This document shows positions 22,002 to 32,038 of a stretch of DNA of 64,000 nt, in pieces. Numbering within the stretch: the first letter of the stretch is position 1; every line of letters starts with the position of its first letter. This DNA comes from Adiantum capillus-veneris (taxonomy: Eukaryota; Streptophyta; Polypodiopsida; Polypodiales; Pteridaceae), in NCBI GenBank assembly GCA_014529385.2, contig CM043953.1:82685838-82749837 (forward strand), given 5' to 3'. The position numbers and the translations under genes are program-made. The notes beneath the pieces were generated by a model that was given only the letters and a program-made list of their open reading frames with translations, was not told where the DNA came from and ran no database searches.

Positions 22002-23650
22002 CTATTTTGCTAGAGTACTCAAGTAGCCTCCAATAAGAAGCCAATCACCTTCATAAAACTCTTTCAAGAGCAATTCAAGTGGATTAGTCATGAAGACATT
22101 GCTACTTTTGACATGAGAGATAGAATAGAACTTTGTGCCCACATTATCTCCTTTGTCAATCACTTGTGACTCACCTTCATACCATGCCCTTGATAGCATA
22201 TCTGCCACTATATTGTCTTTACTTGAAATGTACCTAAACTTAGGATTTAAGAACTTAATGTATGCAATCCACCACAACATAGCAATGTCTGGTGTTGAGC
22301 AGCTTGTAATCATCCCAAGAAGTTGTAGACAATCTGTTTCTACAACCACACATGCACCAATTAGGTACTCTTTCCCATTTTTCAAGACTGTAACCATAAC
22401 CCATAACTCTCTCTTTATCTATGGATAGTTTGTTTGGAGAGAACTTAGTACCTTTGCTCCAAATCTCACCACATACCTGTGTCCTTCTTCATCATCCTGC
22501 CCTATTTTCCATCCAATTCCTGTAGAACTGGTGTCTACTATCACAAGTACTGACTTTTGACACTCATAGCCTACCTTTCTTAAAGTTGGTGTTGATTTGA
22601 CCAACTCCTTTAGCTTTTTCATGGCTTTTACATGTGCTTCTATCCATTTAAACTTCTGATTGTTTCTAAGCAATTGATAAAGAGGATCAGCTACATGTGC
22701 ATAATATGGAATCCAAATAACATAAAAGACACATGCTCCCAAAAACCTTCTAGCCTTAGTGATGCTAGTGCATGTTTCTTTCATTCTTTGGATGGCATCT
22801 ACCTTTGTTGGACAAGGTTTCCTACCATATGGCCCGCACATGTACCCCACAATGAGCACTTCATTGACACCAAACATAGACTTTTTCTCTGGCAAAGTAA
22901 GATTCACTTCCTCCAAACTAGATAGAAATTTATCACAATCATTTATGTGATTTACCACAAACCTGCGACATCCCCTGATATCCAAAGATTCATCTTTGTC
23001 ACTTTATTCACATCCTTTGATAGGAAAATCATTAATGAAAGGCATTGTGATTTGAGGAATAAAGTCACGTAAAACCTTAGTCATCCCATTCATCATATGT
23101 GAAACCAAATTGGTTGCTCCCTGCGGCAAGGTACACATCCTTACCAAACCCGAAGGTGTCCTCATGGTTGTCAAGTCTCTACTTTCTATTGCAAGTTGAA
23201 ATTGATCATACCCTGAGAAGAGATCCCCCATCAAGTAGACTGCCCTCCTTGCAAAAGCTTGTGAAAACTCATCCACAATCGGTCTTGTACCTACGTTTAT
23301 AATTGTCACCTTGTTCATTGATTTCATATCTTGGATGAAGCGTAGAGCACCGTTCTGCTTTGGAACTACCTGTTTGAGTATGGAGCAGAAGAAGGCTCCA
23401 AAATCCTCATTTTGATCTTTTCATTTAGTAGCTCCATTAACTTTGGCAAATGAGCCTTTGGAACCGGAATAGGCCACAAATTCCAAGGCACATGAGGTAT
23501 TCTGAAAATTACCATAGGAGTTACAATAGAAGCATCAACACATCGTATCTCATGTGGCTCAAATGCAAAAGCCTTACCATGCTTTGAAAGCATTTTTTTG
23601 AAGAACTTTGTCTCCTCCTGTGTAAGAAACTCCTTGCAACCAATCTGCAA
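22002..23650 (-). pseudogene. gypsy C reverse transcriptase and RNase H
   Basis: RT begins near 23650 and shows ILEPSSAPYSNR, then the palm (LMGDLFSGYDQF near 23230, LPQGATNLVSHMMNGM near 23110). The catalytic box reads FIND at 23028-23039, where FIDD or similar is expected, so the first Asp is Asn. The connection and thumb continue with VGYMCGPYGRKPCP near 22845 and RRFLGACVFYVIW. RNase H follows in a further frame, with VETDCLQLLGM near 22330 and KDNIVADMLSRAWY near 22200. At least four frame breaks are present. The gene type is certain; this copy is inactive. Confidence 0.9.
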
Positions 23651-23937
23651 CTCTTGAAAAGACTCCTTGTGAAGGTATGCCCAATCATTTTAGGATTCCT
23701 CAAACTTGGTTGCAAAGAAGCTTGCTCAATCTTTTCCCTATTGTTGGGTGGTAAGGGTGAAGCTACTGGTTTCACCTTATTTGCTACACTCTTGTATTTA
23801 GTTTCAACATGGACTGCTGAGCGAATTGTTTGCTTGAAACATTGAGTTTTCTTTAAAGGATTCAATGAATTGATACATTTCATAAAGCATACTTCCACAA
23901 CTTCACTTTCAAGATGCAAACTAGACTCCATTATATT

Positions 23938-24219
23938 TCATGAATTGTTTGCCACTTTTACCATCCAACCATGGTATGTGTCCATTGGCCATTTGTACTT
24001 GTTGTAGAGACTCTTTGACATTATGTTTATTTCTAAACCATGGTCAATCAAGGCAACAAATGGCTCTTCAAGATCACCTACCTTGACCAAAGTTTCTATA
24101 GTAGCCCTTTCCCAGTGACTTCGTGAATAGTGGCTCCTAGGAACATCTTCAAATTCTTCATCATCATTTGAGAAATGCAGTTGCTTCGCTCTCCCACTAA
24201 ATTGGTAGCATCCTACCAC
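23938..24219 (-). pseudogene. gypsy C aspartic protease with DHG active site
   Basis: The segment ALIDHGLEINIMSKSLY (near 24040) has the layout of a retropepsin active site (ALIDSGSEVNVIS type), but with His in place of Ser or Thr between the catalytic Asp and Gly. It is followed by KWPMDTYHGWMVKVANN. I recall DHG proteases from a group of plant gypsy elements, so this may be a lineage trait rather than decay. The protease would process the gag-pol polyprotein. The 23521-23931 frame downstream is a linker to RT. Confidence 0.75.
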
Positions 24220-24429
24220 ACCTCCAACATCCTCTTATTTCACAATTTCATCCCTTGTGTCTTCAAGGTTTGTCCTTCAACCTCAGGACGAGAAACTTCT
24301 GCAAGAGTTTGCCTCTTTCTCTTGATGATGTCAATGATCTCCTCATGGAATTCACGCTTTGCAATGCCAAGAACTTCCCCAAAGTAAACTCAATCTTGCT
24401 ATTCAAAATCCTATTCTCCAAGACTTTCT

Positions 24430-25949
24430 TTAAATCTGTAGCAACCTCAATATCAGATTGTAGAATATAAGTTGGTCCTTTTGTCTTACCTTTTGTTGGC
24501 TCTTTCTTCTTTCATGTTGTAGAATCATCCATGAGTACTTCAAGTAAAGATGCTCCTTATGTTGGGGGTGTTTGGGAGGCATTGAGTCTCTTCTTCCCCT
24601 ACTTCTAGAATCTATTTTTGATGGTCCTTCATCAACACTCTCACATCTACACTTCTCTTCTACAATAGACTTATTTTGTTGGCATTTTGTAATGTAGGCA
24701 TGCACTGACAATGAGTCCACTGGATCATTCCATCTTGTTTCTAGATGTATGCAATCACCTAATTCATATAGAATCTCTTTTATAAGCTTTCCCTTTTTAG
24801 CTAATTGCATGACATTTGGCCAAATTTTACCATGATGGTCAATCACCTCTTCATCACTAGGAGGCTCAATTTTTACTCCATAAGTAGCTATCTCAACTAA
24901 AGAGGTGGCATGGTTAGTTGCCATATCTTCAACTAAGGTTTGCATTCCCCCCTTCCCAAAGTTATTTCTCAAGGGTAGACCTGTCTCTCTTAATTGGATT
25001 TTACCATCATTAAAGAAGACAACTTCTTTTGTGAAAGCATCACTAAAACTATCACAATCCCTTCTTACATGGTCTGTACTATCACACCAAATACATCTAT
25101 TAACAAAACCTTCTTTGGGCTATTGTCTTTGCATAAGAAGTGGCCCTCATGGTTCGCTTTTTCTTCAAGCTTTGCAAGATTCATCTTCAAGTTAGGAATT
25201 TCCTTCACAAGCTCATCTAGCATGGACTCATCAAACTTAGGAGCTATAAAAATAGTCTTTACCATTTTGTCAGAAGTTGAGGTGGAAGAACTTGTAGTGT
25301 TTCCCAACATCTTGTCCCTTCTTCTTTGTCATTTGGCAAGCAGTGAGACAACACCTTCAACTTCATTCCAATTGGTCTTTACTCCTTGCTCAGCATATTT
25401 ATCTTCAAGAAGAAGCTCCGAATTTGCTTGAAACTCTTTACCTACAGCTTGTAAGAAAAGATCTATCTTCTCTACATCTAGTGTGGCCCTTTTTGTCCTA
25501 GTGAGTTGTACATAATACCGCTCAAATTTCCTAAGTAGCTCTGTTATGGATAGTCCTTGCTTTAGCTTGACTACCAATTCTAAAAATGCCCTTTTGGTCA
25601 CTCTCTTAGAGTCCTCCATGAAATATTCCTCTTTTAAAGCTACTTTGAGTTCTTCCCAGTTTCTCCGATGCCCGTCTTTAATTCCCCTAACATGTTTCCT
25701 AATTTCTGGAGCAACAACTAGCTCAAATCTTTGAATCATCTCACCTTTAGACACGCGATGCAGCTCCATCCCCTTCACATACTCGCATAAGCACTTGGTT
25801 ACATCTTTTCCATTGAGCTGATCGATTCTGTTGACGACCGCTTGTGTGGCCTTGGTTGTTGAAATCTCCCTTCGTTTAGTGGCATGTTGTTGTTGCATGA
25901 ACATTGAATATTCTTGAAACATTTGCATTATTGCTGGGTCAAAATGCAT
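24430..25949 (-). pseudogene. gypsy C gag with CCHC zinc knuckle
   Basis: The frame from the ATG at 25947-25949 encodes a helical gag (MQMFQEYSMFMQQQ, then FERYYVQLTRTKRATLDVEK), interrupted by a stop at 25329 and continuing in frame to 25065. The knuckle C-x2-C-x4-H-x4-C, beginning CIWCDS, is read near 25060-25100 in another frame, which continues as 24430-24972 with NFGKGGMQTL and a basic tail. An in-frame stop also lies two codons before the ATG, so the original start may be upstream. Gag would form the particle and bind RNA. Confidence 0.85.
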
Positions 25950-26009
25950 ACCCTATTTCTCAACATGATCACCCCATGGTTACCCAAAAACTCTCACCCT
26001 ACCAGATTC

Positions 26010-26025
26010 GCGTCAGGTTCACCAA
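26010..26025 (-). promoter_or_regulatory. putative primer-binding site of gypsy C
   Basis: The reverse complement reads TTGGTGAACCTGACGC, a few bases inside the 5' LTR. Fifteen of 16 bases match the site of element F (6383-6398), and the similarity continues downstream. The tRNA is not identified. Confidence 0.65.
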
Positions 26026-26030
26026 AAACA

Positions 26031-27654
26031 TGTCAAGAAATTTGTGGTCTTGCAAGGAAAGCACCGAGATTTTGGCTATGAGAGTTTGTGAGAGACCTCC
26101 AAAAAACTTTATGAAGGAGTTAAACCTTAGATGCCATGAAGTCTAGGGTATGGAAGTAAGTGTAATAAAAAATTCCCCACTCTTTCTCTTTTACACTCAC
26201 ACACACAAAGAAATAAAACCAAAGAGAATATCAAAACAACACAAAGATGAAAACATCAACGCTATGGTCATATTATATCATGGGTAATATGAAAGGGTTA
26301 ATAGATGAGTTCATGGCATTCAATATTTTCCGACCAAACAAGCTACGAATTTTTCTTTGGAACTGTAGTTTCGTGCTTACCATAATGTATATGTTTTTTC
26401 TAGTTATTGGGATTAATTGTGTGTACAAATCCTCTTGGTTCATAGCAAGATAACTACACTTACATCAAAAGAAAAGTTATAGTCTATAAGAGGTAGTATG
26501 ACGGGATCCGATGAAAGAAGTATCTCATTGAGCCTTTCTGGGCCAAAGAGAAACACTATACGTTGTTGAAAGTGTATTTTATGGCTAATCCATAGGTTAG
26601 TTCTAATAGATCACACATAGTGGAAGTGATAGAAATTCTCATCATGTGGATTATTCATCTAGGATAACTCTAGTATGTGCAAAATGTAGATATGAGAGAA
26701 GAGAATTTCCCTCCCAAGCCCTATTCTTGCCCGTAGGCAATAAGGATACTGCGTGGAGAGATGTACCTGTAGCAAGGAGAACCTAGAATTTGTAGAGAGA
26801 ATGAATTTCTAAGAGTGGTAGAGATAGGTTTGGTTAGAGAGGGAGATGAGATTAGAGATATATGCTCGATTAGAGGTGAAAAAGAAAACAACAAGAAATC
26901 AACAAAATAGTTAAGTAGAACACATCTTATTGACAAACCCTTCGGGAGTTATTCATCATTTTTAATGCAGAGAGAAGAAAAGGGAAGACTTTAAGCCTTG
27001 ATTGATGCACCAAGTTCAAGTCCTTCTTTGATTAGAGCTTATCTTCCAAGGATAGATTACAAGAATGGCTAGTCTTCCTCTAAGAGTAAGTGTAGGCTTA
27101 CGCTTATGTTTATGACTAAGTACAATTAGGAATTACTACTCTCACTCCCTCATGAATTCCTCTCATCAATGGCTTGAATGGTTTTCAAGGAGGAAGAGGT
27201 CCCCTTTTATAGGTGAAGGGAACCCCCAAGGGTTTACACAACCCCGGGGGCAGACTGGGTCAAATATTTTGTTCATATCTCCTCAATCATGGCTCCAAAT
27301 AAAAAAGTAAAATTATGGGCAAAAAATTCAGCTCATTATCTACAACTCTCATTTTATATATGTTGTCCAATTTGGATTGGAACCTTGTGTAAAAAAATCA
27401 TGAAAACAATGTACAATTTTGGCAGCAAAAGTCTTCTTGTGGTCCCCTTAGCCTAGACTTTTATTTGATTTCAATGGACACCTCATGCCATATGAAAGCA
27501 TGAAATTGCTCCTTGAAAAAGTTTTGTAATCATGCTTGCAATAATTCATTAAAATAGGTGTATCTTTGAAAATCATGCCTCCTAGTGTCCCACTAGGATT
27601 TGATTCCTTCCTAGTAGCTATTTAAAAGAAATATAAGAAAAATATGAAAAATAC

Positions 27655-27695
<41 letters not shown>

Positions 27696-27991
27696 ATTTA
27701 CCCTACATATAGGATCTATCTAGGGTATGAGATAATAATGAGATAGTAGAAAGAAAGAATCTGTGCCTTTTGTCGCAAGTTCAAGAGGCAAAGCTTTTGA
27801 CGTTTATCCCATAGTACTTTTTGAGGGTTAAGTAAGAATATGTTACCCTTGAGATAAATAATACTAGATGGGATAGAAAGCTTATTATTATACTTAGATA
27901 TGCATATCTACGTTATAGTAAATGTAATTATGTATCTAAAAAGTTGCAAGATAGATCTTGCAGCATGTGTTTCCACTATGTAGGTGTCACA
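26031..27991 (-). repeat. 5' LTR of gypsy C (1961 bp, right copy)
   Basis: On the plus strand it starts TGTCAAGAAATTTG and ends GTGTCACA. It contains a dinucleotide AT tract at about 27656-27691. It lacks about 60 bp present near 19560-19620 of the other copy, replaced by CCCCGGGGGCAGACTGG near 27243. Confidence 0.9.
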
Positions 27992-28918
27992 AGACGACGG
28001 CGTGCCCCATCTCCGTGTTATTTGATGGTGTTCATGCATGCCAAGGAGCTGCTCTCTTTGGATGGAATTCTTTCCCTACATGCCAACCACCCTTCTCACG
28101 ACCTCCTCTTTCATTGAAACTGGAAACCTCTTTTTCTACTCTGGGCCCGCGTCGACCTCCTCATGCATGGCCCCATGTGGCACCACTCTCCCTGCGTTGC
28201 TCATCTTCCACTGCATGCCCTTTTTCTTAGAAGCACGACATGGACTTGGAATCTTCACATATACTAAATCATAACCTGATGCAATACTTACATGATGATT
28301 CAAAACATATTTGCTTTGTGCTCATGAGAAACTTTGAGATGGCTGCCCTCGATCCCCCATCTGACACACACAGTATAATGGTGTCATCGACCACCAGGCA
28401 GCAACATGTTCAGCTCCAAATTTAACCTGGCATAGTTATTTCCCAAGCATCCCAAATGGAAAGCCGCAAAAGCCGAGCTCTAGAGTACACTGAGGCTAGG
28501 ATTCAAGTACCCGTAAACATCCCGGTGATTAGAATCCCAAAACCATGGCCCTGACCTATAATGTGCCACATCTGGCATCTGTTCCTTGTTGTATCTGGTA
28601 CTTGTCCAAGCCCCCTGCTGTCACACTGTCTATTGCCCTTTGCCTGCTGCTGCTGGCACTTTCATGGGTCGACACAAATTGGGTGCGCCATCATTGCCCA
28701 TTCCCTCGTTGAGCATTGATGCTCAACCATAGCATTATTTAGGTAAAATAGAACTTCATAATAAGATAATTGTACTATAGGTATGTACATAGGCTAGATA
28801 AAAGTAGATAGAGAGAAAGGTTCATCCGTTGAGGAACCCTCCAGGGTCAAATGGAAAGCCGCGAGCTCTCCCAAGCATGATTGCAACTCCTCCTGGATCA
28901 AATTGGCGGCATTGAGCA
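27992..28918 (-). other. interior of element D between gypsy C and the gag remnant
   Basis: This is about 930 bp with mixed composition. The first 700 bp are GC-richer than the neighbouring LTRs. Frames on the plus strand (27958-28274) are short and lack motifs. The word AAATGGAAAGCCGC occurs twice (28446 and 28846). No gene is recognised. Confidence 0.4.
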
Positions 28919-28925
28919 TCACCAT

Positions 28926-29107
28926 CCGTCTGTACTACATGCATAATCAACCATTGTTTTGCACATGTAAACCCAAAAACAAACCTCTCGTGCATCTTGG
29001 CATAGCATTGATCTACCCGTCTGTACTACATGCATAATCAACCTTTTTTTTGCACATGTAAACCCAAAAACAAACCTCTCGTGCAGCTTGGCATAGCATC
29101 GATCTTT
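28926..29107. repeat. tandem duplication of a 91-bp unit
   Basis: CCGTCTGTACTACATGCATA begins at 28926 and again at 29017, and the following 70 or so bases repeat with few changes (both units contain TTTTGCACATGTAAACCC and CTCGTGCA). The unit is not a multiple of three, so it shifts the minus-strand frame. It lies near the 3' end of D's gag-type reading frame. Confidence 0.9.
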
Positions 29108-29289
29108 AACAACCTCCATACGTTGGCTACTAGAGAGCCCTCCATAGCATAATCTTATCTCAAAAAACTTCGCAATTGATACACAATTGCGTGCAAAGCA
29201 ACCTTCAATAACATGCCCATCAACAGCATGGCATAAACCTTTGGCAACCTGTCTTTCAATGGTGCTTCTTCTTGGAGAACCAGCTCTAC

Positions 29290-30465
29290 CTACTTCTCAA
29301 GCATGCCCTCTATTGTAGGTCCTTTAAATGACATACACTCCATACCCGACTCACCATGCCACTCTTCGTCTGCTATAGCCTTTGATGCTATATCTGTAAC
29401 CACTTCATACAACAGTAAATCGGATTGCTCGACCAACGTTGCTTGAACACTAACCCGGTCTTCAAGGACCTCTTCTACAACCATTTCATCTGCTAAGCGA
29501 GAAGGAAAGACATCTATTACGTCATTTTTTGGTAGTTCGACATCGTCCACACCTTCTCAAATGCACTGCCACTCTTCAACACAATCAGTAGTGCAAGGTT
29601 GCCCAACCCCCTGGCTAGCATCTTCCTGCACAGCTTTGACTGTCGCTTTTCCAACATCTTCAAACTTGTTGTGTGAGTTCTGATCCATAGCTTCATTTGA
29701 TTCTTTGTGTATACACACTTTGACCAAGACCACATACTTGATAATCACGCTAGTAGACTCTTGTACAACAGCATACCAAATTGGAGGTACAAATTGAAAC
29801 GAATGACCAGAATGGCTTACCAATGGCAAAACAACTACCTCTTTGACACTTGAACTTTCTTTTGGCACATGATGAAGCTCTGTTGTCGAGCTATACCCAT
29901 AGATTGCAGGCTTCAAAAGCCCATCTCAAGATTCCTTTTTTCTTTCCTGATCTTTACCTTCATGAAGCAAACCATTTGCGCATAGTCCTCTACACCACCA
30001 GACTTGATCTTCTCCTTGATTCGTAGATGCAAGCAATCTAGAAACTACTCTCACTTGAAATGATCTCCATTTTGCACACATGTAACAACAGCTAGTCTCT
30101 CCCAAATAGACTCAAATTTATCCAAAAACAAAGAAAAATCTTCACTTACATCTTGCTTCAGCTTTCTCAATTGTTCACTCAAGTCCGATGGAGAAACCCG
30201 TTTCTGAAAAGATCCTACAAACTACTTGTGAATCTTGCTCAGACTGGTGATTTGCAACCTTCAATCCTTCAAACCAAAGGCTTTGGCTCATCCTTGTAGA
30301 ACCAATGGTAGTTCCTTCAATTTGGTTTCATCTTCACAAATTCTCATACGTCAATAAGTAAAGCTCCATATTGGAAAACCAATCTACAGCCTCTTCTTCT
30401 CCAGCAAGCACCAAGTCGATATCAGGCATCATCTTCAGGCTTTAAATGTTCACCGAGAAGTAATA
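29290..30465 (-). pseudogene. gag remnant of element D
   Basis: Read right to left from about 30430, the frames give a retrotransposon gag core: EEAVDWFSNMELYL, KELPLVLQG, then SDLSEQLRKLKQDV and SLFLDKFESIWERLAVV near 30130. The order and spacing are those of the Ty3-type gag domain. Stops and frame changes are frequent before 29916. From 29916 to 29290 a frame with a single stop encodes an acidic region (DDVELPKNDVIDVFPSRL, then EVLEDRVSVQATLVEQ). I see no zinc knuckle and no downstream pol. It could be the nucleic-acid packaging protein of a gag-only element. Confidence 0.65.
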
Positions 30466-30471
30466 AGTAGA

Positions 30472-30490
30472 TCCTCAGTGGGGGGACCAC
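30472..30490 (-). promoter_or_regulatory. putative primer-binding site of element D
   Basis: The reverse complement TGGTCCCCCCACTGAGGAT is one base from the LTR edge. It differs at one position from the site of element E (50830-50848). Confidence 0.8.
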
Positions 30491-30491
30491 T

Positions 30492-31035
30492 GATGGGAAG
30501 GGAGAAGGGGGAACACACCCAGCACACTCCAAGCTTGCCTTTCTATAGCCCAGGATAAATTCCACACCCCTAACCACACAGCTTCACACACACACTCGCT
30601 TTCTGCAAACTTTCACTACACAGCGCACCTTCAAGCTTTCTCGGCTACACACAATCACTTATAAACTCCAAGCATAATTGGCTCGACAACACACAACCAT
30701 ACATGCTGATGCATAGTACACTCACCAAATCTACAAACACACACACTAAGCTCGTCCAACCTCTCTCTCCCTCTCTCTCTGCACACACACACAAAAAGAC
30801 CTTGAGCCAATGCTACCACGGGCGCTATGCACAAGATGACAAGCATACGAGAAGATGGTAGCCGAATACAAAATAATTCAACCAAACCACAAACTCACTT
30901 ATGCATAGAAAAAAAAGAACTATGATACAATGATGGCTATTGTCAACTGCGTGACTTGGTGCAGCCTGGTAGCCTTCCTCGGCTATTGGCAACCTGTACT
31001 GGCGGCCTTTCCCTGCTTCACATCCGAGGGCTACA
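30492..31035 (-). repeat. 5' LTR of element D (about 544 bp)
   Basis: On the plus strand it begins TGATGGGAAGGGAG beside the primer site. It ends at about CTACA (31035), where similarity to the left fragment stops. It is rich in CACACA and CTCTCT runs. The right edge is inferred only from the end of similarity and could be off by several bases. Confidence 0.65.
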
Positions 31036-31477
31036 ACTATTTTAGGGCTAATTACTCCCATGTTCATGCTCACAGCACAACAAAGACAACATATTTACTT
31101 GTCATCCGGTGACATGACTAACCCGTAGGTGCACGGAGGCAATCTCGTTAGCTTGTCAGGCTGAGATCAACCTACACATATGGACTTCTATGATGCATCA
31201 ATCACTAATCCTTGTTAACTCCAACCCACTCTATCCCTAAACGCTCATAACACCGTTTACACATCAAATGAACTCAGAATGGCTTCAAACTTGCTAGGCA
31301 CCATCCCCTCACTAGGGTACACTCAGACTATAAGTCTAATCTCACCAGATTACAACTCTAGTTATCTCAAATACAGTCACGATAGACTCACAGGTCATAG
31401 CCTAAAAGTGTACGAAACCTACGTCTATGAACATCTATGCGTAGCTAATCTTTCCATCATTCCATAAAGTACTTGAT
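31036..31477. other. 440 bp of unassigned sequence between elements D and G
   Basis: No coding, no LTR partner and no known repeat is seen. It contains one degenerate copy of the G/H palindrome (AGTCACGATAGACT at 31374-31387, missing three bases), which hints that it is a remnant of an element related to G or H. Confidence 0.35.
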
Positions 31478-31963
31478 TGTTGAAAATAGACACCATTTGG
31501 GCTACTTACAAGCAAAACAAGCTCGTCGGAAGATTGCTCGCGAATAACTTGAAGATGCGAATGCGTGGCGTGGGAGCGTAGCTCTCGAAGAGGCTGCCGC
31601 GATGGTGTGGTCGCTTCATGAATCCGGTGAGGGAGATGCGTGTAGCGAAGAGGATAAGATCACTCTCTCTCTCTCTCTCTCTCAAAGACTTGCACAACAG
31701 AATTAATGATTCAAAAAAATGTTATTCAAAAATGGTTCTAAGGTGACCTTTATACTTTAGTCACCTTAGCTCAAAATGTACATGGGGTTTTAATTATGTT
31801 CTACTCATAATAATTACAAAGTGGAAACGCATTGCGTCCCGCCCAACTAATAAATCTATACATAATCCAGACAATTGGATAAAGACGGTAGACAACATTG
31901 GCATTACAAAGGGAATTTGATAGTCATTACAAAGGGTCTTTATACAACTATTGGGATCCAACA
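31478..31963 (-). repeat. probable 3' LTR of element G (486 bp)
   Basis: On the plus strand it starts TGTTGAAAATAG and ends GGGATCCAACA (TGTTG and CAACA are inverted), immediately followed by the complement of a purine tract. It includes a CT microsatellite at about 31664-31683. No second copy exists in the window, so the left limit rests only on the terminal dinucleotides and the short inverted repeat. Confidence 0.6.
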
Positions 31964-32005
31964 CTCCCCCCCTCCTACTTCATGTCATCCCCGACATGGA
32001 AGTAG
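31964..32005 (-). promoter_or_regulatory. polypurine tract and adjacent hairpin of element G
   Basis: The minus strand reads GGAGGGGGGGAG directly before the LTR (31964-31975). Next to it, 31975-31986 and 31993-32005 are complementary with one bulged base (CTACTTCATGTC against GACATGGAAGTAG), giving a 12-bp stem with a 6-base loop. Confidence 0.8.
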
Positions 32006-32038
32006 AGATGCTTCTTTAGTGGAGGCTTTCGTGCATCT

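Larger units (their letters stand above)
18340..27991 (-). mobile_element. Ty3/gypsy element C (minus), full length but broken
   Basis: Two LTRs of about 2 kb (18340-20351 and 26031-27991) flank a 5.7-kb interior with gag, a DHG-type protease, RT, RNase H and integrase on the minus strand, in gypsy order with integrase last. The primer site lies beside the right LTR and the purine tract beside the left one, so the polarity is clear. The flanking bases TGCAT and AGACG do not match, so no target duplication is present. A 246-bp DNA insertion sits in integrase. The gag knuckle and protease type point to a lineage I associate with non-angiosperm land plants, which is an inference from memory of family patterns. 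Confidence 0.9.
17630..31035 (-). mobile_element. gag-only gypsy-type element D (minus), interrupted by gypsy C
   Basis: Segments 17630-17908 and about 30757-31035 are direct repeats that I read as parts of the 3' and 5' LTRs of one minus-strand element. At 30472-30490 the reverse complement reads TGGTCCCCCCACTGAGGAT, next to the right LTR. This is almost the primer site of element E (TGGTGCCCCCACTGAGGAT at 50830). A gag remnant follows on the minus strand, but no protease, RT, RNase H or integrase is visible in about 2.9 kb of interior once element C is removed. Element B's insertion has removed the left part of the 3' LTR. D may be a terminal-repeat element with gag only, or a deletion derivative of a Tat-like element. 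Confidence 0.7.

Noticed and set aside
17630-31035. The repeat pair 17630-17908 and 30757-31035 as a segmental duplication
   Set aside because: A primer site and gag remnant in the right orientation lie beside the right copy, so an LTR pair explains the data better.
31036-31477. 31279-31467 as a small gene
   Set aside because: A 62-codon frame without homology or context, in a stretch probably derived from a decayed element.
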